Below, piece after piece: positions 34,336 to 44,219 of a stretch of DNA of 64,000 nucleotides. The stretch comes from Phytoseiulus persimilis (taxonomy: Eukaryota; Arthropoda; Arachnida; Mesostigmata; Phytoseiidae): contig CM075102.1 of the NCBI GenBank assembly GCA_037576195.1, forward strand, positions 22,378,745 to 22,442,744, in the 5' to 3' direction. The translations under genes were made by a program, and so were the position numbers. The notes under the pieces are model-generated. The model was not told the DNA's origin. It worked only from the letters and a program-made list of their open reading frames with translations, and made no database searches. How positions within the stretch are numbered: the stretch's first letter is position 1; each line of letters begins with the position of its first letter.

Positions 34336-37308
34336 CTAGCCGAATCCGGCGAGCACTTCCCCCGATGGCAGCGATCCAGCCACCGCCGCGCCGTTACCAC
34401 GCTGAACCTCCAACGACACCCTTTGCAGCAAGAAACCTCCTGCTCTTCTATCCCCCGATGCAATCTCAATGCGCCTCCCAAGATCCCAGAGGAAAGCGTC
34501 CGTCGACTGTCCAATGACTCCCAGAGTTTCGATCGCGACCGGCTGAACGATGTATCGGCTTTCTAGCTCCCGATACTTCGAGAACTTGTTCTTCTCGGCC
34601 AAGCTAGCCACCGTACCCGCGGAACGGGCGGAACCTGCCAGATGAGACGGGGCCAGGGTGTCCCAAACCGTCGCATCCCAAACGAGGAACTTCCCCGCCC
34701 TCCATGAAGAGAGCGTCAGGCCGTCAGGGCGAAGAGCCGTGTTGCGCGACAAACCCGTTGGCTCGAGATCGCTCGCGATCCTCGCGGACCGCAGAGCGCA
34801 CGAGATGACGTTGTTGAGAGCTCTGTGTCTTGGGTGCCGTCCGGAACTTCGGGAGCAACTCAGGCCGTGGTCCCCGAATTCGGATACCTGTGCGTTGCAG
34901 CGGGCGCACGTATGCGGGGCGCAGACTGGGATTCCTAACCGAAGACCGGCAGCGATGCGGAGTGTGTTGTTGTCCAGCATCGTGCCAATCGACGGCGAGG
35001 GGAAGGCGTCAAGCCATTTCCCGCTGCTCGGGTGGAAGGCGGCGTTGAGTCTTGCTTTTTCCCGGACGTCAAGAGCGTCGTTTGTAAGTTCGGCTCGCCG
35101 TGCGTCCGTCACGATGCTGACCAGCGCTGACTGAGAGATTTCATCGGGAATCTGGTTCCACCGGTCACGAAATTTAGCCGACTGGTCTTCCACGCGAGCA
35201 GCAAGATGAGCAGCCACGGTAGGCGGAGAGAAACTTGAGGACAACTCTTTGAATTGACAAAGCGATCCCAAATGTGCGCCGAGAGCAAGGTCAGTTGTCG
35301 ACAGAACTCCGAGCCCACCGGCCGAGACGGGGAGGGAAGCCTGTTTCCAAGGGTCGGCGGCGGTGAAGTCGAGGTTCAGGATGTCAGACAGGCATCGCCG
35401 GAGCCTCTCGTCGAACTGCAGCAGCGAATCGCGGAAGGCATCGGTATCGGAACAACGGAGCACGTAGAGGAGACGAGAAGCGGAGAAACTGCACCGGATC
35501 AAGAGCAGAGCTGGGTGGGCACCGAGAGCCGACAATCTGGAGCACCAAGAGTCAAGAAGAGCGATTTTTTTGGACAAGACGCCCTCAACGGACAGGTTGT
35601 TCAGCGGGGCATCCAAGAGCTCGAGCTCTGAGTCAGCCAAAAGCCGGACTCTCGGCAGCAGCAGTCGAACACTCCGGAGGCCTTCGGCTCGCGCGTGGTC
35701 AGCCCCCGAGAGCAGTGACAACTCGCACTTATCGTCGTTGAGCTCCAGGCCGGAGACAGCAGCGCATTCTCGCACTCTTCGGATGTCAGACGATACCGAT
35801 TCAACAGAGCCCCCGAGCGTACACTCGTCAGAAAAACACGGCTTGAACCCGGACTTTAAGGAGGTCAACAAACGATGAAGGGCGATGCAAAACAGGGCAG
35901 GCCCGGCCGGGTCGCCCTGTTGGACTCCATTTCTTGACGGAATCACCTGGTTTTCCCAAAACAGTTTGGTCGGAAGTCTGTACATCTGATGAACCAACGG
36001 GTAGAGTGCTGGGACGTTTGACTGGGTGGACGTCAGAATGAGATCCCTCCTGAGTGTGTTGAACGCGTTCGCGAAATTCAGCTTGGCAACGATCTTCTCG
36101 GAGTCCCTGTTGACCTCGAGGAAACTGGTAGCAGCGTGAACTGCCGCCTCGCAGCCCCCTTCGACGCCAAACCCCAGCTGGACGGGCGACAGAAGGTTCC
36201 GAATGGGCTCCCTGAATCTTCGAACGGCGATCTTTCCCACGAGACGTCTGAGTGTGTTGCCAACCGCTATTGGCCTGATGCCGCCGTCCTTCTCGCGTAG
36301 GGCGATGAGGTTTGCACCGTAGAATGTGTCAAGCGTGAAGTCAGGGAGTCGGCCGTTGATCGCCCGGGTGCAGAACTTTGTGAGAGCTGCGACCAGGGGA
36401 CAGGAGCTGCTGTCTTTTCCAATGAGGTCCTTCAGGTTTCGCGGGCGGAGTCCGTCCGGACCCCCACTCGAGCTGTTGAGGAAGCTCAAAACTGCAGCAC
36501 GGATCTCGGACTCACAAAGACGGATCTCGTCGACGAATGCAGGAAGCCTCGGCTCGGGAGGATAAGAAGCAGAGGAAGGCATGCCCGGGTGCTTGGACTC
36601 GAGGGTGCTCCGCGTTTCGTCATTTGGAGCGTCCGTGGTATCCGTGGAGATGAGCGTCCGTGCCGCCGCCGACACGTCACCTTGAGCGAGCTTCGATTGA
36701 GCGATGCGAGCAGTGGAGCCGCCCCGGGAAACGACCCGGGGAGCGGGGGGAGACGTGGACTGCGGTCGGTCTGGGAGAGTACGTTCTCGATGGAAACGAT
36801 TAAGGTTCTCGCGGATGAGAGACGTGAGAGTCCGGCCACGGACTTTGTCGAACGGTATCGTAAGAACGGCTGATGTGAAACTGTACAGAGCAGACCAGGA
36901 GGTGAGATCATTGGAGGAGCAGATCGCGCCGAGAACTTCAGTGAGCTCTTCAGCGACAGATGCTCTCATTGTTCGTGGGATGATTGAGATCAACTTGCAG
37001 CGCCTGCGAGATACGTTGATGTTTTCAACGATAGAGGCGAGAGATTCTGAGGCCGGAACGGCCGGAGCGGCTGACGAACCCAAACCCAGGGCGGGAGTTG
37101 AGGGCTGGTTGGCGTCAGCCGCCACATGGCCGACCGGAGTTGTGCGATGGGAAGGGTGTATTCTGGTGGTATGAATTTTGAGACCTCGGGTATTGGCGGC
37201 CTCGAAGGAGCATAAGGAACACTTGATGGGAACGGCAGATGAGGGGGGTAGAGCGGAGCTTGAAGCGGGGTCGTTGCATGACCCCTGCGGGAGGATTCTA
37301 TTGGTCAT
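34336..37308 (-). CDS. LINE ORF2: C2H2 finger, reverse transcriptase, restriction-like endonuclease
   Basis: The product is 990 residues from the ATG at 37308, whose first bases overlap the ORF1 stop (ATGACCAATAG). The frame is also open upstream, through gag sequence, because of an ORF1 frameshift. Domains in order: a C2H2 finger (CSLCSFEAANTRGLKIHTTR), a linker, then RT with motif A in KLNFANAFNTLRRD, motif B in GVQQGDPAGPALF and motif C in CFSDECTLGG. At the C-terminus a CCHC knuckle (CARCNAQVSEFGDHGLSC) is followed by the endonuclease core (RPDGLTLSSWRAGKFLVWDA). This domain order is that of the R2 superclade, which nicks target DNA and primes reverse transcription there. Motif A has Asn where the catalytic Asp belongs, and motif C reads S-D-E instead of A-D-D. 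Two of three metal-binding carboxylates are therefore altered and RT activity is doubtful. Confidence 0.9.
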   Translation of the reverse strand: MTNRILPQGSCNDPASSSALPPSSAVPIKCSLCSFEAANTRGLKIHTTRIHPSHRTTPVGHVAADANQPSTPALGLGSSAAPAVPASESLASIVENINVSRRRCKLISIIPRTMRASVAEELTEVLGAICSSNDLTSWSALYSFTSAVLTIPFDKVRGRTLTSLIRENLNRFHRERTLPDRPQSTSPPAPRVVSRGGSTARIAQSKLAQGDVSAAARTLISTDTTDAPNDETRSTLESKHPGMPSSASYPPEPRLPAFVDEIRLCESEIRAAVLSFLNSSSGGPDGLRPRNLKDLIGKDSSSCPLVAALTKFCTRAINGRLPDFTLDTFYGANLIALREKDGGIRPIAVGNTLRRLVGKIAVRRFREPIRNLLSPVQLGFGVEGGCEAAVHAATSFLEVNRDSEKIVAKLNFANAFNTLRRDLILTSTQSNVPALYPLVHQMYRLPTKLFWENQVIPSRNGVQQGDPAGPALFCIALHRLLTSLKSGFKPCFSDECTLGGSVESVSSDIRRVRECAAVSGLELNDDKCELSLLSGADHARAEGLRSVRLLLPRVRLLADSELELLDAPLNNLSVEGVLSKKIALLDSWCSRLSALGAHPALLLIRCSFSASRLLYVLRCSDTDAFRDSLLQFDERLRRCLSDILNLDFTAADPWKQASLPVSAGGLGVLSTTDLALGAHLGSLCQFKELSSSFSPPTVAAHLAARVEDQSAKFRDRWNQIPDEISQSALVSIVTDARRAELTNDALDVREKARLNAAFHPSSGKWLDAFPSPSIGTMLDNNTLRIAAGLRLGIPVCAPHTCARCNAQVSEFGDHGLSCSRSSGRHPRHRALNNVISCALRSARIASDLEPTGLSRNTALRPDGLTLSSWRAGKFLVWDATVWDTLAPSHLAGSARSAGTVASLAEKNKFSKYRELESRYIVQPVAIETLGVIGQSTDAFLWDLGRRIEIASGDRRAGGFLLQRVSLEVQRGNGAAVAGSLPSGEVLAGFG

Positions 37309-38240
37309 GGGGAGGTCTGGACTCGTCGGGCGGAGACGCGGAATTGATCGCGAGCGCTTCGAAGTCGAACGGCGGGGGTGTGAACCCTCGAGTAGCCTGC
37401 GGCGCGGCCATCCGCAGCGGCGACAGCGTTGCGACGCCTCTCGGCAGTTCTTGGAGACATGCCCGAAAACATTGCACCGATAACACTGTAGAGGCTCGTA
37501 GTGGGCCACCACGGCGTGAAGGTTCAGCCCGATGCACACCTGCTCGGGGATCGAGGCACCGTCGGAGAACTTCAGAATCACCCTGTCAGTCTTGATGGGA
37601 GCACCCAAGCGAGGGTCGTGAGCTTTAACACGAACCGCCTCTGTAACGCCAACCCGCCTCAATGACTCCACAATGATCGCTTCAGCGATGGACCGATGCA
37701 CTCCGTAAACCGTACCTTTGGAGACGATACCGGGTTTGGATTCCCGTGGGTAACTGCCACACCACCGAGAGACGTAAGCTTCGAAAGAGCAACAGCGTCC
37801 TCTTCAGAGTCCACCTCAACCACCAGTTCACCATTACGCGTCATGCGTGTCCCCTTGACCTTCCCTTTCATAGCCTTAGCCGCGGCTAGGGACGTCGCCG
37901 TGAAGTCTTTTCTCTCGCCCGAGAAGATGATCGCCTTATTCCGGTGGTGGAAGCGGAGCTTCCGTCTGTCCTGGAATTCGGAGTCCCCGGGCTCTTCCAG
38001 CTGTTCGGACGCTAGGGGCGCATCCAGCGCGGTCTCCACCTCCTCGCCACCGTCCGCCGTCTCCGTCGCGGCTTTCTTCGGGTTATTGTTGACACCCGAG
38101 TCGAACCCAGATGACAACGACGACATGCTCCTCTTCTTGGAGGTGGCCGCCGCAACCTCTGTCGTCTCCGAGGGACCCGACGTCGTCTGCTCCGTTGCGA
38201 CCGAGTCGGGAATTACGACATGTGAGAACTCCTGCGACAC
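37298..38240 (-). pseudogene. LINE ORF1 (gag-like) with two frameshifts
   Basis: Three successive frames give one gag-like protein. The N-terminus (38240 to about 37700) is acidic and low-complexity, then has a conserved block near GERKDFTATSLAAAKAM. The middle (about 37700-37440) carries an RRM-like core (VILKFSDGASIPEQV) and a CCHC knuckle (CYRCNVFGHVSKNC). The tail (about 37440-37298) ends at a TAG overlapping the ORF2 start by 11 bases. The two frame changes, near 37700 and 37440, mean no full-length ORF1 protein can be made by simple translation. ORF1 proteins of this type bind the element RNA. Confidence 0.75.
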
Positions 38241-38410
38241 ACTGAACGAGATGAAGCCGAGTTCACGTCGAGATGCACGAACGTCCGGCGGTCACGAGGA
38301 TGGCGGGCACTGTGAAGAAAACTTCGGGGATGTCTCGAAAACATTGATTGTCCGGGAGCGCACGCAAAACACGTGTGAAGCGCTCCGCAAACGCAAGACG
38401 AACTCTTACG

Positions 38411-38424
38411 AATTATGATTTACT
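38411..38424 (+). repeat. Target-site duplication (right) of LINE
   Basis: This is an exact match to 34265-34278. Confidence 0.85.
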
Positions 38425-40155
38425 TGATTTTTTGGCAAGAGAGAACTCGATGGACTTTGATCTGCCCACCGAATGATGAAGCTCTCGACTGCCATTGTGG
38501 ATATTGTGATTTTAAAGCTTGAGCTCCTCGAAATAATGGGTACATATTAGAGGAGGCGACTTCATCGGACACGTCCTTGTAGAGCGGAGAGCCCGGCTCT
38601 CGTGAATGACGACCCCCGTTGAGTCCCGCCTGTGATGGCTCCCTGCGTGTTTTGTTTTCGCTCGAGGCGAGAGTCAATTGCTCATTTGTGCGGCATCGAG
38701 ATGACCTCGAGAGCTCGAGAATTTTTTCAAGATTACCTGAGTCATGTGATCTTTGAGGCTCAATTTTCAAACACCGCTCGGAACCTGAAATCTCTAACGA
38801 GAGAGCAGCTCGATATTCACGGCTGATTTTGTTCGAAGTTCGAGCGGGATTTTCTTGGATTCCGGTTCCCTTCCCGAACGCGATATTAGAATGCGGAAGC
38901 TGTGAGATCAGTCTCCGATCTGAGAAACATGGTGACGTAACGACGTTATAGTCTGTCAAATGGGAGTATCAGGCAGTATCTGTCGATACAGTGCAGCTCT
39001 CAACTGCTTTTCCACAATTAATCAGAAGTAGAAAGCTGCTGAAATGTATGTATAAATACAGAACCGAAATTAGGAGGACGAGGAGGTAACAAATGTCCGG
39101 TTTCGGTGTCCGGTTTCACGTGAAATGTTTGTCTGATAAGTGTCCTGTTCCCACTGAAAAATGTCCTGTTGAATCGCAGCTCTAGTTCACACAGGGATGA
39201 GTCCGGGAACCTCTAATGCAGGAATGAGCGTTACTTCGGGCTAGTTCTTCTGGGTTGTGAATTAGTGGAACGGGAGAGTCCTGTGCCAGCAATCGGTACT
39301 GATCTTCAATTGCAAGGGATACAGAGCTAGGAGAATAGTGTTCGTCTAGATTCACGGGCCCATCGGAAGCCGCTCAAGGCGCTTCATTTGCCGCAGAGAA
39401 GCCGAATTCGTTCAGAGTCATGACAGTTCGAAAATTCCGTGTTCGCACTTGTTCTTCAATCGTTAGGGCTGCGAGTTTGACGCGGGGAAATTCACGGCTG
39501 AGATTCAGGGCCTCCATGATTCATTCACGGCGTCCGCGGGTCCTGTACGGCGCCTGGGCTGCCGTCTTAAGCCTACAGGAACGAGGAGAGGAGCCGAGAT
39601 TCTGAAGTATTCGGCTAGCGGGGGTGATGGAGCCGGTACGATGATATTGGGGATAGAATAGAGAACGAGTTTCTCCGAAATTCTGTGCCGGTATTCATTT
39701 TCTACACTCACATCGGAAGACTGGTACCGTGAGATATTGAGGAAACGGAGTCTTGAAAGATGGGAGAGAGCAACGAAAGAACACATCCCACGCTCCTGCT
39801 AGATCACCGACTACAACCTAACCAGCAGAGTGTAATCGCCCCCGCGCACGGGGTTTCTGACATAACGAAATGTATATGTGCAAGAAATGGTTAATAAACC
39901 AATCAATCAATCGATCGAAGAGCTGTGATAGGTGGCAGCGAAAACCCCAGGAAGCGTCCTAAGTGCCATGTTTACCTCGTGATCATTCCAAGTGCGGGAG
40001 ATCACGGTCTTGACACGGAATTCACGGCCGTGTGCCGCAGCAACCAGGGTGCGGCCATCCGACTTTGAAAATAATTTCGTTCCGGTCTAATCGTGGATTT
40101 CGGCCCTACTCGGCACCCACTCGGCGGGCTACGGCTGCGACACGCTCGGGGAATG
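38425..40155. other. Stretch with a possible LINE 3' tail, otherwise unassigned
   Basis: At 39886-39920, AATAAACCAATCAATCAATCG is a poly(A)-signal-like sequence followed by an AATC tetramer tail. This is the kind of 3' end seen in several LINE families. The coding end of the element could not be recognised upstream. The rest holds nothing I can name. Confidence 0.3.
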
Positions 40156-40800
40156 TCAGAAGATTTTGACGACCTCTGGCATAGGACGATAATGAGAAAG
40201 GTCGTTCCAAGCGTCGGGAGTTTGGGAGCATCCCGAGAAGCATAAATCGAGTCTCACCTCAAGTTCTTCCTCCATGAGATGCACGATATTTGTGGCGCAC
40301 AGTTTCTGGGGGGAGTGAGTGATCTTGAACTTGACGATAACGAAAGGCACCACGCATCCGTGAGAGAATGTAATCCGAGCCCATGAGAAATCTCTCCCGA
40401 TCGCCTCTAGCTGATGGATCCTCACCAAGAACACGATTCCTGTACGCCGTTTAAGGTTGATTGCCACCTCGTTTGATTTGCCGATCTTCTTCCATCGATC
40501 CCAAAATCATCGAATATGCACCGGAAAGAGAGAGATAACGAGGCCTGAATCAGCGATCGAAAAAGTCATACTCATGGGCATGATCACTTCGTCGATCTGG
40601 AATTCGAAGCAGAAGGAGCATTCGTACGATTGATTACGTTCAGTGAATTCACGCTTGGACCAACGGTCCGAACGATAGAGAATCCTTGCCACAAATCCCG
40701 GAATGCAGTTCGAAGCGATAATTTGGCTACACGGACTGGAATCTGATTCCCCCTTATGACGAATGGGGCCCGATTCGTCCGATTCCCTGCAGAATTACAA
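40156..40800 (-). CDS. Diverged secreted-protein paralog (exons three and four)
   Basis: On the minus strand the segment at about 40300-40450 (GIVFLVRIHQLEAIGRDFSW, then ITFSHGCVVPFVIVKFKI) lines up with the fourth exon of the family (TYALIEVQG ... ARITVP ... VIQGKLDL). It ends at a GAG/GTGAGA donor near 40263. The segment at about 40540-40790 contains ILYRSDRWSKREF, YECSFCFEF and MSMTFSIADS in the position of the third exon with its Cys pair. An acceptor CTGCAG lies at about 40789. I could not find the signal-peptide exon, and the joins are not proven, so this may be a pseudogene or a fast-evolving member. Confidence 0.35.
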
Positions 40801-41286
40801 TCGCAGATTCTTCTGTCGAAGCAGCTTGTGCTTGCGAGCTTCGACCGCGCTTCGAAATCCGCCTTGTAGCTTAGCAAATACCGTGCCGGAATCCGTGTAT
40901 CGCTTCGTAAATGCAGCTTTCCTGCGTTTCAGCCCCTAGTAATCGTTCCCTGTTATCAGACGTCTTCATGAGCTCCATCAAATCTGTTAGCTCCAAGTTG
41001 ATACTCGAGCACATTATATGACGACAGCTGAACGGCTACCCAGTAACTTTTCTGATCGATGGCTTCGGTCGGCCTCCGGCCGAGAATCCAGCCGAAATGA
41101 CTAGGTGGGCGGGGGTTTGTGCTCCATTGAAGTCAACCAGTGCTAGAGGGTATAATGGAGGTTATGAGCTGACCGAGCAGAAGACTCTTCCAGACTACCA
41201 AGCAAGACACAATCAGCAATGCTTCCCTCTTGGAATCTTTCTTCTCAAGTTACCGGTGAAAACGAAGCGGAAGAATCTGTCGAACA

Positions 41287-41775
41287 ATGACTATTCTCGT
41301 CGTATACACTTTGTGCGTGTTGACGGCGCCCCTACTCGCGGATCCCGTCGATGAGTTCGCTCAAAATCCCGACGACCTTGATGAGCTTATGCTGGTGGCG
41401 GCTGAGAATGAGACGGGCCCCTTCTATGTACAACCATTCCGAATCTTCTACTTCGCCATCAGATACGTGAGCAACATATCCCGGCTCGTTTCCGAGGAAA
41501 CAGACAGCAGTGAGCTCGAGCATCGACTGCAGACCGCTCCGCCTATCGTCGATCGCTCGATGGGAAGAACTCTCAACGTGGGCGGTCGCCGTGCGGAGAT
41601 CGAGGAGCAGCGCAGATTCGTTCTCCAGACAGTTCATCTACTCATGTACCTGATCATCGCCTCTATCCTCGCTGCAATGCTGTGGGCGCAGTGTGATGAT
41701 GCTCCGAATCCGTCCAATAACAAGAAGAATATTGTCGCTCATCGTGTCCCTTACGGACACATGCAGAGCGTGTGA
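41287..41775 (+). CDS. Putative small secreted protein, unrecognised
   Basis: The open frame of 162 codons starts with a convincing signal peptide (MTILVVYTLCVLTAPLLADP), followed by an acidic segment (FAQNPDDLDELMLV). A possible donor (TAC/GTGAGC, about 41468) could end the first exon, in which case the rest of the frame is intronic. The C-terminal part has a hydrophobic stretch (LLMYLIIASILAAMLW), but it overlaps the antisense exons at 41.64-42.04 kb. The protein matches no family I recognise. Confidence 0.3.
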   Translation: MTILVVYTLCVLTAPLLADPVDEFAQNPDDLDELMLVAAENETGPFYVQPFRIFYFAIRYVSNISRLVSEETDSSELEHRLQTAPPIVDRSMGRTLNVGGRRAEIEEQRRFVLQTVHLLMYLIIASILAAMLWAQCDDAPNPSNNKKNIVAHRVPYGHMQSV

Positions 41776-42041
41776 TTCGAGTTTTTCGCTGAAGGTAAAT
41801 GACAGCGTGAGCAGCGCCGTTAGCTGATAGATACAACCGTCAGAATAAACAGTCACCGATATGTCATCGGAGAAGTTCATTCGTATACAGGCTCCTGGAT
41901 ATGGAGTTCTGTCCTCTATGTAGATCAGGAACCGTGGATCGTAGGAACATCGACGATTTACCGAGGTACGCGGTCGCGAATATATATGGACCATCACAGA
42001 ATCAGTAATGAACCGAGAACTCATGTCACGGGTTCCGGATT
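41639..42041 (-). CDS. Diverged secreted-protein paralog (exons three and four)
   Basis: An exon at about 41838-42041 has an acceptor TTAG and keeps the layout of the family's third exon (RDMSSRFITDSVMVHIYS, then RRCSYD and GAC, then strand-like MNFSDDISVTVYSD). A second exon starts after TACCTTCAG at about 41792 with LESHALHVSVRDTMSDNILL, matching the place of HSIS ... YALVQVHG in the complete members. The remaining exons were not resolved. The intron between the two is about 46 nt. The similarity is in pattern rather than identity. Confidence 0.35.
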
Positions 42042-42049
42042 CTAACTCA

Positions 42050-42870
42050 TATCAGCTTGTCTAATAGGCATCTTGAAATTTACTGGTTTCCCTCGAGCCC
42101 GAGTTGCACGCAGGCTTCGGAATCCGTCCTTCTGATCAGAAAGTAGAACATTCGGGGAATGTTATGGCTCCTCGGAAGTGCTGATGAGTGAAACTTCATC
42201 GACGGCTGACCTGCAGTTTCGCGAGACTTGTGATACCCGAGTAGGCTCGATCGCGGAGTCGTTGGTCGCGTCTCATTGCGGAAGATGCAACTACTCTTCC
42301 GGTTGGAAAACCTGGCAGATGACGAACGTTTAGGAAACATCGGAGTACATCGGAGACCTCATCGGATCCTCGTTGTTTAGGGAGTTCTTCATCTGCCAAG
42401 TTCGGTCTCTCGCTGGAGATCGTTCGAGTGTACTGCAAATGTACAAACGATGCTTCCTTTCCACAAATGACACTTACATAGAGATCACAGTCGCGCAACT
42501 AAGAGGAATCCGGTTTTTGGGTTGACCGACGGCAATATTCTGACTTAGCGGGCCCGCCTCTCGCTTTTCGGTTTTCGCGGATTTTCGCGCTAATCGGCGC
42601 CACAGTCTCGCAGCGGGAGATTGATACGCGCCCTCTAGGAAGCTGTGTAATTTAACCTTTGATTGCCCCCCTAGCTCAGAGATCGTCGTCTCGAATCACA
42701 GGGGAGTAATCATAGAATATTCCTGTCACGGGGTCAACATCCTCCCGAATTTCCGTTGATTTAGCTCTTCCTGGAGCGGGGATCAGAGTCAAGCAGACGG
42801 AAAGTCCCGAAAATCCCAAAATCTATACACCCTAAAATCCCGCAGGCGGTGAACCTTTTCCCCCTTTTCT
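42050..42870. other. Stretch without a supported gene
   Basis: Open frames on the minus strand (42196-42498) could include first exons of the neighbouring secreted-protein paralog, but I found no signal peptide. Confidence 0.25.
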
Positions 42871-42884
42871 CCTGAAATACTGTC

Positions 42885-43545
42885 TCAGATAACGAATTCA
42901 TCAGATGACGAGCTTATCAGATAACGACCTTGGCAGAAAACGAACTCGACGTATAAGGACACTTGGCAGATAATGAACTTAGCAGATAACCCGGCACATA
43001 ACGAACGTATCAGATCACGAACCTATCGGCTTAACGATCATAGTGATCCGCGTCGGGGAGTATTGAAGCTTGGAAAATCAGGTCAACATTTGGAAGCGCT
43101 CCGGGAATCATTCCGAGATGATTTCGGGTGGAAATTCGGTGGTGATTCCAGGTCGAACTGGGAATAGTTCGACCTGTACACCCATCTCAGGTTCATCCGA
43201 CGATCATCCCGGAACCGCCCATATTACCTCCTCTGATTTGATCTTGGATTTTTCTGAAAACCATACCGGGACTCCTTTCCAAAACATCCTGGAGCCAATC
43301 TCCGAGTTGTATCCGATTCGATTGCATTCCCTTCAGATTCCCGAGTTCGTTCCGGGGTAATGCGGAGCTCAAGCCGAACCCAATCCGTTCCATCCTCAGA
43401 CTAGGTACTGCTAGAATAATCTCGGAGTTAGCTACTCGGAGCGAAATCCCTCTGTTCACTCATCTGGCGAATTCGTTGCTAGATAAGTTCGTTTTCTGCC
43501 AGGTTCTTTATCTGATAAGTTTGTCTTCTGCGTAGTTCGTTGATT
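42885..43545. mobile_element. Foldback-like element with inverted minisatellite arms
   Basis: The left arm (42885-43045) holds about eight degenerate copies of a 16-18 bp word around CAGATAACGAACTTAT. The right arm (about 43460-43545) holds about four copies in the opposite orientation; TGGCAGAAAACGAACT is identical in both arms. The roughly 400 bp between them is unique and includes short inverted words (CCGGGAATCATTCC). Modular inverted arms of this kind occur in foldback-type DNA elements. Confidence 0.5.
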
Positions 43546-43549
43546 GGGA

Positions 43550-44215
43550 ACGCACTGGTAAGCAGCATCACTCAACCAACACACATGGATTTGCGGTCGA
43601 CCATCTCGAATATCTTGCGGTCTACCGTGATACATTGGCCATCAACCGAGATAGGAATAACCGGTTTTCCCATGGGGCAGGGCGTCCTGGAGGCTACTAG
43701 CGTAGGCCGTCAGGTGGCGGCACATTTCGGACGTCGGGTCGGTTTCGAGCTCTCGAAAATCTCGGTTGCAGTCCCTACTCGCAAATCGCGATTGAGCAAC
43801 CGCGAAGCTTTCAAACTCACTCTTTTCGATCCAGTGCACACTCCCTTCACCGGAAGTTTTTCCATCATCTTCCAGCTCGGACAAGACATGGGAATATTCA
43901 CGTCATCTTTTTCCGTCGTTCCTGAGTCCACTCGGATGTGAGAAAAATTGGAGAAGCACTTACTCTCTCATTATATGAATTTCCGTCGCTCCTCCATGTG
44001 CAGAAAACAGAATCAATAGAGTGATCATTTATGCTCATTTCTGATTCCCAGCTCAAGGATCTAACATAAGAGAAACCCCAGAAACGCTCCGTTCCTCCGC
44101 GCTCCTCCAGTTCCCAAAGAGGTCTTCCGAGCCAAAACCATAACAACAGTAATGCTCATCTCCGTTGTGACAATTATTTCGGACCGAATCCCCGCAGCCG
44201 TCTGACTGGAGCCTC
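43550..44215. other. Unassigned stretch with one open frame
   Basis: A plus-strand frame (43540-43941) alternates hydrophobic and polar residues like beta strands (SFSIIFQLGQDMGIFTSSFS), but no start, splice context or family is evident. Confidence 0.25.
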
Positions 44216-44219
44216 GCTC

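Larger units (their letters stand above)
34279..38410 (-). mobile_element. Full-length R2-superclade-like LINE (restriction-like endonuclease type)
   Basis: The element is about 4.13 kb on the minus strand, bounded by a perfect 14-bp direct repeat. From the 5' end it has a 170-nt leader, ORF1 (gag-like), ORF2 (Zn finger, RT, restriction-like endonuclease), and a 3' UTR with AATAAA (34290-34295). It has both 5' and 3' ends, which is unusual because most LINE copies are 5'-truncated. ORF1 has two frame changes. ORF2 is open but has changed RT residues. It therefore appears recently inserted but unlikely to move unaided. Confidence 0.88.

Noticed and set aside
35254..37595. Plus-strand frames of 90-160 codons across 34.6-37.6 kb
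   Set aside because: They are antisense shadows of the LINE ORF2 and gag.
37298..37701. Start of ORF2 at 37701, giving a 1121-codon protein with a gag CCHC knuckle fused to RT
   Set aside because: The upstream part is gag read in the ORF2 frame because of a frameshift. The ATG at 37308 overlapping the gag stop is the natural ORF2 start.
42176..42200. CTGATGAGTGAAAC resembling a hammerhead ribozyme core
   Set aside because: There is no stem II between the two core parts and no flanking stems, so it cannot form the fold.
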